NCBI GenBank assembly: GCA_003021085.1
Contig: PXRE01000006.1
Coordinates: 124,001-188,000 of the forward strand
Direction of reading: 5' to 3'
DNA length: 64,000 nucleotides
Origin: Halobacteriales archaeon QS_1_68_20
GTDB lineage: Archaea; Halobacteriota; Halobacteria; Halobacteriales; PXRE01
Below are positions 47,924 to 57,879 of the stretch, piece after piece. The notes below the pieces were generated by a model, which saw nothing but the letters and a program-made list of their open reading frames with translations, was not told where the DNA came from and did not search any database. A program made the position numbers and the translations under genes. Every line of letters begins with the position of its first letter. Position 1 is the stretch's first letter.

Positions 47924-49438
47924 CTAACCGAACATGTCCCGCATCATGGGATGCATCTCCATGAGCTGCTCCTCGGCGATCTCCTCGTAGAGCTTGTAGG
48001 TGATCGACACCGTCAGCAGCAGCCCGGTCCCGGAGGTCTGCCCGATAGTGCCGAGCATGTTGGCCATCACGGCCAGCAGCCCCACGAGGGCGCCGCCGAT
48101 GACCGTCACCTGCGGGATGTACCGTTCGAGCACCTTCTCCATGACGCCGGGGTTCTGCCGGAAGCCGGGGATCTGCATCCCCGACCCCTGGATCTGGCGG
48201 GCGGTCGCCTCCGGGCCCATGCCGGTGGTCTCCACCCAGAAGATGGCGAAGATCGCACCGCCGACGATCATGAACCCGAGGTCGACCGCGACCCGGAGCA
48301 TGATCTGCCAGACCTCGAAGTTCGAGGCCGGGGGACCCGACCACCACATCCACTGGTTGGGCCGCTGGATGGGGTTGACGTAGTAGAAGAACCCGCCGAT
48401 CGGATCCACACTGCCCTGCTGGTACTGCCCGAGCCAGGCCGGCATGTCGTCGCCTAGCTGGCTGTCCAGGATCCGTCCCAGGAACTGCAGGTTCGCCTGC
48501 AGCGCCCGGACGAGGATCATCGGCAGGACGCTCGCGTAGATCAGCTTCACGGGGAAGCGACCGCGGGCGCCCTTCACGCGGGCGTGACTGAGCGGGATCT
48601 CGACCCGAACCGACTCGGCGTACACGACGATGCCGAAGATCAGTAGCGTCGTGACGACCGCCAGCAGGTCGCCGCCACCCATGACCATCCAGTAGACGCC
48701 GTCAGCCGTCGCCAGCGGCGGGAGGTTCTCGGGCGCGGAGGTCAGCCCCAGCGGCGATAGCAGGATCGACCCCCAGGTGGTGAAGACGCCGGTCTCGCCG
48801 AACGCCGGCTGCCAGCCGAACAGGCCACCTAACAGCCGCTGGCTGACCCCGGCGACGATGAACAGCCCGATACCGGACCCGACGCCCCACTTGCTGATGA
48901 TCTCGTCCATGAACAGGATCAACAGCCCGCCCACGAAGATCTGGACGAAGATCAGCCACTGCAGGGCGCCGATGGCCGATCCGTCGGTCGCACCGAACAG
49001 CGACTGTGCGATGGCCCGGTCGGCGGGCAACAGCCCACCGAAGAATACCATCGGCAAGGCGGTCAGGATCGTCATCACGACGACGAGCACCTTCTGGAGA
49101 CCCTGGTACAGCACCTGGTCACGCGGGTCGTCGGTGTCCAGCCCCAGGAGGTTCGCACCGCCGAGCAACTGCAGGACGATGCTCGCGGTGACGATCGGTC
49201 CGATACCCAGGTGGAGGATGCTCCCCTGGGCACCGGCCAGGATCGATCGGAACTGCCCGAATGCGTCTGCACTCTCGCCTGTGGGCACCCCGTAAACGGG
49301 GACGTTCGTCAGGTAGAAATACACCACGAGCACGAGCGCCGTCCACGCGAGTTTGCGCTTGAACGGCACGTGCCCTTCCGGACGGGACACGCCCGGCATC
49401 CGCGAGAGGATGGGCTCCGCGGTCTCCTTCCAACTCAT
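47924..49438 (-). CDS. secY: Preprotein translocase subunit SecY
   Basis: A 504-residue membrane protein, the pore of the Sec translocon. Ten hydrophobic helices are visible. The N-terminus (MSWKETAEPILSRMPGVSRPEGHVPFKRKLAWTALVLVVYFYL) and the plug/helix 2a region are typical of haloarchaea. The C-terminus is MRDMFG. The last codons are the provirus attachment site, so the 3' end in the lysogen may come from the virus. It is last in the ribosomal cluster and lies 4 bp after rpl15. Confidence 0.95.
   Translation of the reverse strand: MSWKETAEPILSRMPGVSRPEGHVPFKRKLAWTALVLVVYFYLTNVPVYGVPTGESADAFGQFRSILAGAQGSILHLGIGPIVTASIVLQLLGGANLLGLDTDDPRDQVLYQGLQKVLVVVMTILTALPMVFFGGLLPADRAIAQSLFGATDGSAIGALQWLIFVQIFVGGLLILFMDEIISKWGVGSGIGLFIVAGVSQRLLGGLFGWQPAFGETGVFTTWGSILLSPLGLTSAPENLPPLATADGVYWMVMGGGDLLAVVTTLLIFGIVVYAESVRVEIPLSHARVKGARGRFPVKLIYASVLPMILVRALQANLQFLGRILDSQLGDDMPAWLGQYQQGSVDPIGGFFYYVNPIQRPNQWMWWSGPPASNFEVWQIMLRVAVDLGFMIVGGAIFAIFWVETTGMGPEATARQIQGSGMQIPGFRQNPGVMEKVLERYIPQVTVIGGALVGLLAVMANMLGTIGQTSGTGLLLTVSITYKLYEEIAEEQLMEMHPMMRDMFG
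47925..47944 (-). repeat. Right attachment site (attR)
   Basis: On the plus strand this reads TAACCGAACATGTCCCGCAT and forms the last codons of secY. It differs from attL only at position 3. It marks the provirus-host border. Confidence 0.85.
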
Positions 49439-49442
49439 CGTC

Positions 49443-49934
49443 TCACTCGTCGTCGGTCTCCTCGTTTACGTCTTGCGGTCCGTCGGCTTCTTCGGCGCGC
49501 TCGCTGAGGACCGCCTCCCCGCCGGCTTCCTCGATGCCCTCGACGGCACTGGCGGTGAACGCGTCGGCGGTCACCTCCAGGGCGTTGCGGACCTGGCCGT
49601 CGCCGAGCACCTTCACCACGTCGGCCTCCCAGCCGTCCTCGACGACGTCGCGGGCGTCGATGGCGTAGCCGTCGTCGGTCTCCTCGGCGAGGTCCTCGGC
49701 GGCGTACAGCGCCGCGTCCTCGTCGAGCTTCTGGACCGAGATCTCCAGGACCTCCGCCTGGACGCTCTCGGGCCGCTTGAACCCGTGCTTGCCGAGCGGT
49801 TCGTAGTTGTGGAACTCGTGTTTGCTCCGGCCGGCACGGCCGTGCCCGCCACGGTGACCGGCGCCCCGACGGTTCTTCTGGGTGCCGCCGCCGTGCGTGC
49901 GCGAACCGCGCTGGCGCTTCTTCTTGTTCGTCAT
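49443..49934 (-). CDS. rpl15: Ribosomal protein uL15
   Basis: A 163-residue large-subunit protein. It begins with the basic extension TNKKKRQRGSRTHGGGTQKNRRGAGHRGGHG that threads into rRNA and ends in an acidic tail (ERAEEADGPQDVNEETDDE). The ATG overlaps the stop of rpl30 (TAATG). Confidence 0.95.
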   Translation of the reverse strand: MTNKKKRQRGSRTHGGGTQKNRRGAGHRGGHGRAGRSKHEFHNYEPLGKHGFKRPESVQAEVLEISVQKLDEDAALYAAEDLAEETDDGYAIDARDVVEDGWEADVVKVLGDGQVRNALEVTADAFTASAVEGIEEAGGEAVLSERAEEADGPQDVNEETDDE

Positions 49935-50398
49935 TATCGCATCGCCTCCAGCAGGTCGTCGATCCCTTCGGGATCGTGCTTGCCGAGTTCGCCGCCTTCC
50001 CTGACCGGGTGCTTGACGCCGTCGTGACCGCCACGCGGCGGGTGCAGCCGGAGCGTCGGCGACAGCCCCTGCTCCTGCAGGGTCGTCTCCTCGTCGACCA
50101 GCGCCGCCGCCAGCGACTCGACGTCGTCGTAGTCGGTGTTGTCCGCGACCCACTCTTCGTCGATCTCGGCGTCGCCCTCCACGGGGTCGGCGCGACGGCG
50201 CAGCACCGTCGCCAGGGTCTCCTGGCTGGGTTCGCCGTAGGCGACCCAGTCGTTGACCTTCGTGATCATCCCGCGGTAGGTCTCGGTCTCGGGCACCAGC
50301 GTCGCGTGGTTGACCCGGCCGAGGTTCAGCATCTCGAGGGTGTCCTCGACCGCTTCACTCTGGTTGACCTCGCCGCGAAGCTGGACGATCGCCTGCAT
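49934..50398 (-). CDS. rpl30: Ribosomal protein uL30
   Basis: A 154-residue protein of the archaeal/eukaryal long L30 type, with [36 protein letters not shown] at the start and the basic loop LSPTLRLHPPRGGHDGVKHPVREGG near the end. It overlaps both neighbours by one base. Confidence 0.95.
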   Translation of the reverse strand: MQAIVQLRGEVNQSEAVEDTLEMLNLGRVNHATLVPETETYRGMITKVNDWVAYGEPSQETLATVLRRRADPVEGDAEIDEEWVADNTDYDDVESLAAALVDEETTLQEQGLSPTLRLHPPRGGHDGVKHPVREGGELGKHDPEGIDDLLEAMR

Positions 50399-51045
50399 CA
50401 CTCGATCACCTCTCGTTGCTCGCGAGCGTGCTGGGGGACCCGCGCCTCCGCCGTGTTCCGCAGGGCGTTGAACGTCGCCTTGGCGAAGTTGACGGTGGTA
50501 CGGGTGTTGCCCGAGGAGTGGGTCCAGGCGTCCTCGATGCCGGCCAGTTCCAGCACCTTGCGGACGGTCTCCCCGCCCGCCAGACCCAGTCCGCGCGGGG
50601 CGGGCTGGATCTCGACCTCGACGGACCCGGCCTTGCCCGAGGTTCGCAGTGCGACCGTGTGGGCGCGGCCGCAGCCACACTCCCAGGACCCACAGCCCCG
50701 GGAGACGTCGATGATGTTCAGTTTGGCGATGTCGATGGCCTTCTGGATAGCCGAGCCGACCTGGTCGTCCCGGCCCTGGGCGTAGCCGACGTAGCCGTCG
50801 CGGTTGCCCACGACGACGACGCAACGGAACTTCACCCGGCGCCCGGAGTCGGTCATGCGCTGGACCATGTTGATGTCCAGCACCTCGTCGTCCAGCCCCG
50901 GCAGGAGCTGGTCGACGATCTCGGGCTCCTTCAGCGGGAGTCCGGACTCCAGGGCCTGGTCCATCGACGTGACGTCGCCGGCCTGTACTTTGCGGCCCAG
51001 CCGCGTTCGCGGCTGCCAGCCGTCGTATTCGTCCTGTTCGCTCAT
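50398..51045 (-). CDS. rps5: Ribosomal protein uS5
   Basis: A 215-residue small-subunit protein with the double-stranded RNA-binding segment ([50 protein letters not shown]) and the C-terminal domain. A four-Cys loop (CGSWECGCG) is present, as in many archaeal S5 proteins. It helps decoding accuracy. The start overlaps rpl18 by 4 bp. Confidence 0.95.
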   Translation of the reverse strand: MSEQDEYDGWQPRTRLGRKVQAGDVTSMDQALESGLPLKEPEIVDQLLPGLDDEVLDINMVQRMTDSGRRVKFRCVVVVGNRDGYVGYAQGRDDQVGSAIQKAIDIAKLNIIDVSRGCGSWECGCGRAHTVALRTSGKAGSVEVEIQPAPRGLGLAGGETVRKVLELAGIEDAWTHSSGNTRTTVNFAKATFNALRNTAEARVPQHAREQREVIE

Positions 51046-51599
51046 AGTTCAGCCTCCATGATGGTCTCGCGCACCTCGTCGAAGTGCTCGGGCAGGTCCG
51101 CCGCGTCGAAGTCCCCGCTGTACAGCGGCTCGTCGCGCTGCTCGGCGTACTCCGCGACGTGGGTGCCGCGGGTCCGCTGCCAGTCGGCGAACACGTCGTC
51201 GTTGTGGGGGATCTCCAGGCCGGCGTCGATGGCGCCCTCCTGGATCGCGAAGACCTTGTTGCCCGGCGTCGGGGAGTGCAGTCCGATGTCCAGCACGGCC
51301 TCCTCCAGGCCGGCCGCGACCGCCCGCTTGCCGGCCAGCAGGCCCGTGAGGTACGCGGCCGGGAGGTTAGTCGTCGGCGCCTCCCAGCCGAACTCCGTCA
51401 GGTCGCCGGAGTGTGCGCTCGCTTCCGTTTCGTCTCCGAGGGGTCCGGTGGTGACCAGCTGCGCCCTGGCGTGCTTGTTGCTCGTCCGCGCGACCAACCT
51501 GGGCTTGCCGGATTTCAACAGGCGCAACCGCTGATGGTAGTCCGTCCGGACCTCCCGGCGCCGTCGCATCGGCACCGTGTAGCGTGGTCCACTCGCCAT
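51042..51599 (-). CDS. rpl18: Ribosomal protein uL18
   Basis: A 185-residue 5S-rRNA binding protein of the archaeal length. It starts [47 protein letters not shown], a hallmark. It overlaps rpl19e by one base and rps5 by 4 bp. Confidence 0.95.
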   Translation of the reverse strand: MASGPRYTVPMRRRREVRTDYHQRLRLLKSGKPRLVARTSNKHARAQLVTTGPLGDETEASAHSGDLTEFGWEAPTTNLPAAYLTGLLAGKRAVAAGLEEAVLDIGLHSPTPGNKVFAIQEGAIDAGLEIPHNDDVFADWQRTRGTHVAEYAEQRDEPLYSGDFDAADLPEHFDEVRETIMEAEL

Positions 51600-52048
51600 T
51601 ATCGATCACCGTACTCGTTTTCGATGAAGTTCAGCATGTACCGGACGCTACGGAACTCCCCGCCACCGGCCTTCTGGTAGAGGTCCCGGTACTCGGCGGA
51701 CGACAGTTCGCCCTCGTCCCGGAGTTCCCGCAGTTTCCGGCGCTGTGCTCTGATGTCGCTTCGCCACTCGTCTTTGGGATCGCTACGCGCGCCGGACTTG
51801 CCCTTGCGGGTGCCCGGGCCCTTCTTGTGGCCGTAGGAGCGCTTGGCGTCGCGCTCGCGGGCACGACCCCGCGAGTTGCCCTGCGGTTCCTCGGCGCGGA
51901 TGATCCCCTGGTCGACCAGTTCGCGGACATCCTCGCGGGTGATCGCCTCTGCGATTTCGCCCTGCGAGTCGGGGTCGAGCCAGACGCTGTTCTCGCCGAC
52001 GTCCAGCACGTCGGCAGCGAGCCGTCGCTGTGCGCTCAGGTCGCTCAT
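51599..52048 (-). CDS. rpl19e: Ribosomal protein eL19
   Basis: A 149-residue archaeal/eukaryal large-subunit protein. It opens with [48 protein letters not shown] and continues with a basic rRNA-binding section. Length is typical. Confidence 0.95.
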   Translation of the reverse strand: MSDLSAQRRLAADVLDVGENSVWLDPDSQGEIAEAITREDVRELVDQGIIRAEEPQGNSRGRARERDAKRSYGHKKGPGTRKGKSGARSDPKDEWRSDIRAQRRKLRELRDEGELSSAEYRDLYQKAGGGEFRSVRYMLNFIENEYGDR

Positions 52049-52995
52049 TCTTCGACCTCCACTTCGACGTAGGTCGGGTTCAGCACGCGGATTCCTTCGG
52101 ACTCCGCGCGCTCCTCGATGCGTTCACGCTTGCGGGCGCCGACCGTCGAGGCGATTCGGACCGCCTCCCGGTCGCCGTCCACGCCCTCGAGGTCGTCGAC
52201 GTTGTGGACGCGCACCTCCTCGAAGCCGCTGGGGTGGCGACCCCGCACGTCGGCCGGCGAACGGAAGCCGGCCTCGACGGTGTCGCCCTTGCCCTTGACG
52301 CCCTGGCGCTGCTTGCTGTGGGTGCCCTTCGGCCGCCGCCAGGACGTGGGCACGCGCTTTTTCTTGTGGTAGTCCTGGCGGTTGAACTGCGGCATGCTCT
52401 CGCGGGAGCGCTGGCTCAGCAGCCGTTGCTCCTCCTCGGAGAGGTCCGGCGTCTTCTCGGCCAGCCCTCGCGGCTCCAGGCGGGTCTCGACCTCCTCTTC
52501 GGGCTCTTCCTCGACCGGTTCGGCCTCCTCGACCTCGGCCTCGGTCTCGCCCTCGACTTCGAGGTCGCCGACGTCGGCCTTGATCCGGGCCGCCAGCGCG
52601 TTGCCGACGCCCTCGACCTCGGCCAGTTCCTCCTGATCGGCCGCACGGAGGTCCTCGACCGACCGGTAGCCGGCGTCCCGGAGCGCGTCGGCCTTGCTGG
52701 CACCGACGCCGCTGATGTCCTCCAGGTCGCGGTCGTCTTCGGCTTCCTCCTCGGCCTCGTCGGCCTCGTCGTCGGCCTCTTCGACCTCGGCCTCGGCGTC
52801 CTCGTCGACCTCGACGTCGTCGACGTCGGCCTTGATCCGGGCCGCCAGCGCGTTGCCGATGCCCTCGACCTCGGCCAGTTCCTCCTGGTCGGCCTCGCGG
52901 ATGGCCTCGACGGAGTCGAAGCCAGCGTCGCGCAGCGCGTCGGCCTTGCTGGCACCGACGCCGCCGATGTCTTCGATGTCGTCGATCTCTGCCAT
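52045..52995 (-). CDS. rpl32e: Ribosomal protein eL32 with duplicated HhH arm
   Basis: A 316-residue protein. The ribosomal domain (about 185-316) starts [32 protein letters not shown]. Ahead of it lie two near-identical helix-hairpin-helix domains (about 7-58 and 90-142), each with '[16 protein letters not shown]' and '[17 protein letters not shown]', joined by very acidic linkers. Haloarchaeal eL32 usually has one such arm and is about 240 residues, so this copy carries an internal duplication. The DNA repeats are 52573-52730 and 52825-52982. Confidence 0.93.
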   Translation of the reverse strand: MAEIDDIEDIGGVGASKADALRDAGFDSVEAIREADQEELAEVEGIGNALAARIKADVDDVEVDEDAEAEVEEADDEADEAEEEAEDDRDLEDISGVGASKADALRDAGYRSVEDLRAADQEELAEVEGVGNALAARIKADVGDLEVEGETEAEVEEAEPVEEEPEEEVETRLEPRGLAEKTPDLSEEEQRLLSQRSRESMPQFNRQDYHKKKRVPTSWRRPKGTHSKQRQGVKGKGDTVEAGFRSPADVRGRHPSGFEEVRVHNVDDLEGVDGDREAVRIASTVGARKRERIEERAESEGIRVLNPTYVEVEVEE

Positions 52996-52996
52996 G

Positions 52997-53533
52997 CTAC
53001 GTCGCCTCCTTGCCAGGCTTCTCGGTGATGTACACCCCGTCCTGGAAGATGCGGGTGTCCTTGTCCTTCACGCGGGTCAACTGTTCGACGTCCGCGGCGG
53101 TCTGCCCGACGGCGTCCTTGTCGGGGCCGCGGAGGACCAGTTCCTCCCCGTCGACCTCGACCTCGGTGTCGCCGTGGATGGGCGCACGTCGCGGCGCGCG
53201 CTCGCCGAGGAAGTTCTCGATGACAACCTCGCCGCCCTCGACGTTCACCTGCATCGGGAAGTGCGAGTACAGGACCTGCATCCGGTACTCCCACCCCTCG
53301 GTGACGCCGTGGATAATGTTCTGGACGTGGCTCTCGAAGGTGCCCATCGTCGCCGTCGTCTTGGCGTCCTCGTCGTCGCTCTCGATGACGACCTGGTCGT
53401 CTTCGACGTCGACGGACACGTCGGGGTACCAGAGGCGGCGCGTAACGCTGCCCTCGGGCCCCTCGACGGTCACCTCGAGGTGGTCCACCTCGGCGCTCAC
53501 GTCGTCCGGAAGTTCGATTTCGATTCGTGCCAT
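52997..53533 (-). CDS. rpl6: Ribosomal protein uL6
   Basis: A 178-residue large-subunit protein with two similar domains. It starts [35 protein letters not shown] and includes [33 protein letters not shown]. It sits near the GTPase centre. The start lies 2 bp after the rps8 stop. Confidence 0.95.
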   Translation of the reverse strand: MARIEIELPDDVSAEVDHLEVTVEGPEGSVTRRLWYPDVSVDVEDDQVVIESDDEDAKTTATMGTFESHVQNIIHGVTEGWEYRMQVLYSHFPMQVNVEGGEVVIENFLGERAPRRAPIHGDTEVEVDGEELVLRGPDKDAVGQTAADVEQLTRVKDKDTRIFQDGVYITEKPGKEAT

Positions 53534-53535
53534 GG

Positions 53536-53928
53536 TTAGTACACGTACGCGATCACCTGGCCACCGACGCCCTCCTCGCGGGCCTCGTAGTGGCTCATGA
53601 TGCCGTGGCTCGTAGTCACGACGAGCGTGCCGTAGTCACGGGCGGGGAGGTACCGCTTCTCCCACTTCTCGAACCCGTTGGCCCCGACTGCGTGGCGGGG
53701 CTTGACCGAGCCACACTCGTTGATCGCGCCTTTCAGTTCGACCTCGAACTCGCCGGCCTTGCCGTCGTCGACGAACTCGAATCCGTCGATGTACCCTCGG
53801 TCGTAGAAGACCTCGAGTACGGAACCGACCAGGTTCGAGGCGGGCATTACGTCGTGCGTCAGGTGCCCGACACTCTCGGCGTTGTTCAACCCCGAGAGCG
53901 CGTTGCTGAGCGGGTCGTCTGCCGTCAT
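53536..53928 (-). CDS. rps8: Ribosomal protein uS8
   Basis: A 130-residue primary 16S rRNA binding protein. It begins MTADDPLSNALSGLNNAESVGH and ends with the typical KRYLPARDYGTLVVTTSHGIMSHYEAREEGVGGQVIAYVY. Length is normal. Confidence 0.96.
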   Translation of the reverse strand: MTADDPLSNALSGLNNAESVGHLTHDVMPASNLVGSVLEVFYDRGYIDGFEFVDDGKAGEFEVELKGAINECGSVKPRHAVGANGFEKWEKRYLPARDYGTLVVTTSHGIMSHYEAREEGVGGQVIAYVY

Positions 53929-53930
53929 GC

Positions 53931-54443
53931 TTACTCGTACTTCTTGAAGCCCATCTCACGGGCGACCTCGCGGAAGCACTGCCGGCACAGCCAGATGTCG
54001 TACTTGCCGACCAGACCCTGCTCGCGCTTGGAGACGCGGTAGCCGGGCCGCACCAGGTTGACCGTCACGTCCAGCCCGTAAATGCCGACGTTCGGGTCGT
54101 ACTCCTGGCTGGGGAAGTCGGTGTGCTCCTCGATCCCGAAGCTGAAGTTGCCGGTGTCGTCGAACTGCTCGGCCGACAGCTCGACCAGCGGCAGCGCCGT
54201 CTCCAGGAACTCGTGGGCCTGGTCGTCCCGCAGGGTCACCTTCGCACCGATGGGTTCGCCCTGCCGGATGCCGAACTCCGGCTCCGTCGACTTGGCCTCC
54301 GTCCGGACCGGCTGCTGGCCCGTGACCTCCTGGAGGATCTCCTCGGCGTCCGCCAGCGGCTGACCGCCCTGACCGACGCCCATGTGGACGACGACCTTCT
54401 CGACGCGCGGTTCGCGCATCTCGTGGAACTCCGCTTCACTCAT
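53931..54443 (-). CDS. rpl5: Fused uL5 (1-140) and uS14 C-terminal half
   Basis: One 170-residue frame. Residues 1-140 are L5 ([19 protein letters not shown] ... [10 protein letters not shown]). Residues 141-170 are the C-terminal half of S14 ([30 protein letters not shown]). Missing are the L5 C-terminus (about 35 residues in relatives) and the start of S14 with its first Cys pair. The junction, near 54022-54026, lies in CGCGA, which both parent genes would share (Lys-Arg-Asp in L5, Arg-Glu in S14). No other rpl5 or rps14 is in the window. The zinc site of S14 is thus half lost. This is either a real deletion or an assembly error. Confidence 0.85.
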   Translation of the reverse strand: MSEAEFHEMREPRVEKVVVHMGVGQGGQPLADAEEILQEVTGQQPVRTEAKSTEPEFGIRQGEPIGAKVTLRDDQAHEFLETALPLVELSAEQFDDTGNFSFGIEEHTDFPSQEYDPNVGIYGLDVTVNLVRPGYRVSKREQGLVGKYDIWLCRQCFREVAREMGFKKYE

Positions 54444-55246
54444 CAGTCGTCACCTCCCTCGACGACCTCGTCGGCCGTATCGGCCGCCTCCGCGGCGTCT
54501 TCGGCGGCTTCCTCGACCGCGTCGGCGTCGATGAAGTTCTCGTCGATGACGACGACGTAGTCCTCGACCGTCTCGAAGCCGTCGCCCTCGACGGGTTCGC
54601 CGTCGGGGCCGACCGGCTCGACGATGACGTTGTTGTCGCCGGACCCGGGCGTGACCTGGATGGTCTCGATCCGGCCGATGTCGCCGGCGTGCTGCCCGGA
54701 GACCGCGGTCACCAGCGCGCCCTCCTCGTAGGTGAAGTGGGCGACGATGGAGCCGTCGTCGTTGCCGACGATCAGCGAGTCCCCGGTACCGTACTCGGCG
54801 GCCTCCTCGGCGGAGAGCAGCATGTTCGTCCCGTCGTGGAAGTTCAACTGGACATCGCCGCCGGGGACGTGGTGCTTGTCCTCGATCTTGTTCAGCTTCG
54901 ATCCCGCGGCGTCCTCGTCGATGGACGACAGCGCCAGGCGGCCGCCCTCGTCGGGGAACACCCGGAAGTACTCGCCGCGCTCGGTGAACGCGACGATGTC
55001 GAACATCCCGATCGGTCGGGTCTCGTCCGACACCGGGTCGCCGTTGACCAGGACCGTGTCCTGGTCGAGGGCGTAGCGGGCCTCCTTGCGGTCGTCGACG
55101 TAGCCGAGCACGTCACGGAGCACGACCAGGAGCGGCACGCCCGCTTCACCGTGCGGGCCGGCGCCGGCCTTGACCGTGAACGTGTCCGTCTTGCGCTCGA
55201 CCGGCCACGACTTCGGAACCGAGAGTCGTTTCTGGTGCTTCGTCAT
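54443..55246 (-). CDS. rps4e: Ribosomal protein eS4
   Basis: A 267-residue archaeal/eukaryal small-subunit protein. It starts [33 protein letters not shown] and holds S4-like and KOW-like domains ([15 protein letters not shown]). It has an extra acidic C-terminal tail of about 30 residues. It overlaps L5 by one base. Confidence 0.95.
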   Translation of the reverse strand: MTKHQKRLSVPKSWPVERKTDTFTVKAGAGPHGEAGVPLLVVLRDVLGYVDDRKEARYALDQDTVLVNGDPVSDETRPIGMFDIVAFTERGEYFRVFPDEGGRLALSSIDEDAAGSKLNKIEDKHHVPGGDVQLNFHDGTNMLLSAEEAAEYGTGDSLIVGNDDGSIVAHFTYEEGALVTAVSGQHAGDIGRIETIQVTPGSGDNNVIVEPVGPDGEPVEGDGFETVEDYVVVIDENFIDADAVEEAAEDAAEAADTADEVVEGGDD

Positions 55247-55596
55247 GATTCACCCTCCAGTCGTTCCTGCCGTCGGTCGTCCGACAGGTCCAGGTCCGTC
55301 ACGCGCAGGTTGCTCGCGTCCAGCGGACGCGGCACCTCCTCGCCGTCGGCCGCCTCGAGGGTGACGTCCTCGACGTGGACGACGGCGTCCCTGAGGTCGA
55401 CGTTCACGACTTCCGCCTCTTCGCCGGCGAAGTCGCCGCGCATCACCTCGACGGTGTCGCCCTCGTTGACGCGAACGCGACGCTGCTCGTACTCCTCCCG
55501 GAGGTCCTCCGAGAGCGTCGCCCGGACCTGCTCGTGACGCTCGTGGAGGGGCGCCGTCTCCTGGCTCGTTCGCTGTTTGTGTGGTTGCTTGCTCAT
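55243..55596 (-). CDS. rpl24: Ribosomal protein uL24
   Basis: A 117-residue large-subunit assembly initiator with the KOW motif ([24 protein letters not shown]). The N-terminus, [40 protein letters not shown], is characteristic of archaea. Confidence 0.95.
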   Translation of the reverse strand: MSKQPHKQRTSQETAPLHERHEQVRATLSEDLREEYEQRRVRVNEGDTVEVMRGDFAGEEAEVVNVDLRDAVVHVEDVTLEAADGEEVPRPLDASNLRVTDLDLSDDRRQERLEGES

Positions 55597-55597
55597 G

Positions 55598-55996
55598 TTA
55601 TACGATCATCGTTGCCGTACTCGCGACGCTTCCGAACCGCTCGGCGACCTCCCGCGCGATGGGACCCTTGATCTCGGTCCCGCGGGGTTCGCCCACGTCG
55701 TCGATGATGACGGCGGCGTTGTCCTCGAACTTCACCCGCGTGCCGTCCGGGCGACGGATGGGCTTGCGCTGCCGGACGATGACTGCCTCCAGGATCTGGC
55801 GGCGCATCTCCGGGGTGCCCTTCGTGACCGAGACGGTCACCTTGTCGCCCAGGCCGGCCTTCGGGTGACGGTTCACCGTCCCCGAGTAGCCGGAGACGCT
55901 GACGATCTTGAGTTCACGCGCGCCGGTGTTGTCGGCACACGTGATGATCGAACCCTTCTCGAGGCCCTGCGTGACGTCGGCGCCGAGCGCCTCCAT
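55598..55996 (-). CDS. rpl14: Ribosomal protein uL14
   Basis: A 132-residue beta-barrel protein at the subunit interface. It contains [26 protein letters not shown] and ends [17 protein letters not shown], both typical. The ATG at 55996 is used; a GTG at 55999 is one codon upstream. It overlaps rps17 by one base. Confidence 0.95.
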   Translation of the reverse strand: MEALGADVTQGLEKGSIITCADNTGARELKIVSVSGYSGTVNRHPKAGLGDKVTVSVTKGTPEMRRQILEAVIVRQRKPIRRPDGTRVKFEDNAAVIIDDVGEPRGTEIKGPIAREVAERFGSVASTATMIV

Positions 55997-56322
55997 CACT
56001 CGTCACCTCCGTGTTTCTCGACCACGACGTGGCTCTTCGTCTTCGAGAGCGGTCGGGTCTCTGCGATGCTCACCGTGTCGCCTTCGTCCAACTGTAGACA
56101 GGGGGGCGCGTGCGCCGGGATCCGGCTGCGCCGCTTCATGAACCTGTCGTACTTCGGCACGTGTACGTCGTACTCCCGCTCGACGATCACGGTCTTGTCC
56201 ATGTCCGTGGAGGCCACCTCGCCGACCAGCGTCTGCCCGCGCACGGAAAGGCTTCCGTGGAACGGACAGTTCCGGTCGTCGCAGGTGGGCTCCGGTTCCG
56301 GTACGTTGAGTCCTATCGCCAT
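55996..56322 (-). CDS. rps17: Ribosomal protein uS17
   Basis: A 108-residue archaeal S17 with the Cys pair [10 protein letters not shown] near the start, followed by the OB fold ([46 protein letters not shown]). It binds 16S rRNA early in assembly. The start overlaps rnp1 by 10 bp. Confidence 0.95.
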   Translation of the reverse strand: MAIGLNVPEPEPTCDDRNCPFHGSLSVRGQTLVGEVASTDMDKTVIVEREYDVHVPKYDRFMKRRSRIPAHAPPCLQLDEGDTVSIAETRPLSKTKSHVVVEKHGGDE

Positions 56323-56759
56323 TTCGAACTACCTCCAGTTTCGGTGCGTCGGGCGGGTCGTGAGAGCAGTCGCGCCCCATCCACCGTAACGTAGGCCACG
56401 CCCTCGCAGGCGCCAGACTGACCGGCCCCGACCGGCGGGGACGACTCCCCGCCGACCGCCTGGCCGGCAGTTTCCGACGACCGTTTGGACGCGGTCCCCG
56501 ACCCCTCGCGGCCCGCCTCCTGGCGGGGTCCCTCTGTGGGACGGTCGGCGGCTTCATCTGTGAGCGTAAACTGGAACGTCGTGCCCGGCTTCGGCACCGT
56601 CCGCACCCGAGACTCCTCGCCCCGTACGTCGAGGGTGCGAGTCGTCTCCCGGACGACGCGGCCGTCGATCCCGACGAGGTCGGGGGTGGCCGCATCGACG
56701 ACCTCCACCCGGAGGCCGACGAGTTCGTGTCGCGGGAGCGTCTCGGGCGTCAGCGGCAT
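56313..56759 (-). CDS. rnp1: RNase P protein component 1 (Rpp29)
   Basis: A 148-residue protein of the archaeal RNase P complex, which processes tRNA 5' ends. The Sm-like barrel is split: [37 protein letters not shown] at the start and [19 protein letters not shown] at the end. An insert of about 40 residues, low in complexity, separates the last strands; relatives usually have a shorter loop. It sits between rpl29 and rps17, its normal archaeal place. Confidence 0.9.
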   Translation of the reverse strand: MPLTPETLPRHELVGLRVEVVDAATPDLVGIDGRVVRETTRTLDVRGEESRVRTVPKPGTTFQFTLTDEAADRPTEGPRQEAGREGSGTASKRSSETAGQAVGGESSPPVGAGQSGACEGVAYVTVDGARLLSRPARRTETGGSSKWR

Positions 56760-56968
56760 TATTCCTCCAGGTCGCCTTCCTCTCGGCGAATCGTCTTCAG
56801 GCGGGCGATGGTCCGCCGCAGTTCCTTGATCCGGCCGGGGTTGTCCGGCTGACCACCCGCGGCCTGCACCGCCCGCTCGTTGAGCAGTTCCGTCTCCAGG
56901 TCTTCCAGTTCGGCCTCCCGCTCGGCCGGCGTCATGTCGCGGATCTCGTCGGGCCGCAGGATCGCCAT
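56759..56968 (-). CDS. rpl29: Ribosomal protein uL29
   Basis: A 69-residue two-helix protein at the exit tunnel: [47 protein letters not shown]. It overlaps both neighbours by one base. No separate SUI1 gene lies between it and rnp1. Confidence 0.95.
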   Translation of the reverse strand: MAILRPDEIRDMTPAEREAELEDLETELLNERAVQAAGGQPDNPGRIKELRRTIARLKTIRREEGDLEE

Positions 56969-57879
56969 CAGTCGGACACCTCCTCGTCGTCGGCGTCCTC
57001 CATCTCGTCGAGGAGTTCCTCGGCCTCGGCCTCGGTCTCCTCGTCGAGGTCTTCCTCGACCGCCTCTTCTTCGGCCGGCGCTTCCTCGACGGCCTCCTCG
57101 TCGACGGCGGCCTCGATCTCGTCGAGTTCCTCGGCGACCTCGTCCTCACCGCCGGGGACGTCGACGTCGTCGAACTCTTCGGGTTCGTCGGCCGCACCTT
57201 CGCCGGTCTCGACGGGTTCGTCGAGCAGTTCCTCGACGCCCTCGTCCTCGACGACGTCCTCGGGGGCGAACCCGGAGGTGTCCACGCCCTCGCGGACCTG
57301 GAAGTCGTCGGGGAGGTCGGCGTCCGGCGGGATGATCTTGACCGTGACGCCGATGGTCCCGAGCTTCATGACGGCGACGCCCTGGCCCTCGTCGACGATC
57401 TCCTCGGCGGGTTCGCCGTTGTGCTTGATGTACCCGCGGTTGAACTTCTCCACGCGCGAGCGGGCGCCCGTGACCTTCCCGGAGAGGACGATCTCGGCGC
57501 CCAGCGCGCCGGCGTCCATGATCCGGTCGATGGTGGTGTGGCCGGCCTTCCGGAAGTACCAGCCGCGTTCGAGGGCGTTCGCCAGGCGGTCGGCGACGAT
57601 CCGGGCGTTCAGGTCCGGCTCGTCGACCTCCTGGACGTCGATCTGGGGGTCCTCGAGGTCGAACCGCTGTTCGAGTTGGGTGGTGATCTCCCGGATGTTC
57701 TGGCCACCCTTGCCGATGACCATCCCGGGCTTCTCGGCTTCGAGGACGATCTGGGTCCCCATCGGGGTCTTGGCGACCTCCATGCCGCCGTAGCCCGCGC
57801 GGCCCAGTTCCTCCGCGAAGAACTCGTCGATCTGGCTACGCTGGAGTCCCTGGTCGATGAACTGCTGTTCGTCGGCCAT
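56968..57879 (-). CDS. rps3: Ribosomal protein uS3
   Basis: A 303-residue small-subunit protein. The KH domain has the GKGGQN loop (about 56-61), and the C-terminal domain has [27 protein letters not shown] tail of about 110 very acidic residues follows, longer than in most haloarchaeal S3 proteins. It lines the mRNA entry tunnel. Confidence 0.95.
   Translation of the reverse strand: MADEQQFIDQGLQRSQIDEFFAEELGRAGYGGMEVAKTPMGTQIVLEAEKPGMVIGKGGQNIREITTQLEQRFDLEDPQIDVQEVDEPDLNARIVADRLANALERGWYFRKAGHTTIDRIMDAGALGAEIVLSGKVTGARSRVEKFNRGYIKHNGEPAEEIVDEGQGVAVMKLGTIGVTVKIIPPDADLPDDFQVREGVDTSGFAPEDVVEDEGVEELLDEPVETGEGAADEPEEFDDVDVPGGEDEVAEELDEIEAAVDEEAVEEAPAEEEAVEEDLDEETEAEAEELLDEMEDADDEEVSD

Larger units (their letters stand above)
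11532..47944. mobile_element. Integrated tailed provirus in the secY 3' end
   Basis: The 36.4-kb element is bounded by a 20-bp core (annotated separately) and contains, in order, an integrase at the left edge, accessory and regulatory genes, a full tailed-virus structural module and a methylase with a possible replication gene at the right edge. All head and tail functions expected for a long-tailed haloarchaeal virus are present: terminase, portal, protease, HK97 capsid, connectors, tail tube, chaperone and tape measure. No recognised lysis gene or DNA polymerase is present. The genes look intact, so the provirus may still be functional. Confidence 0.9.
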
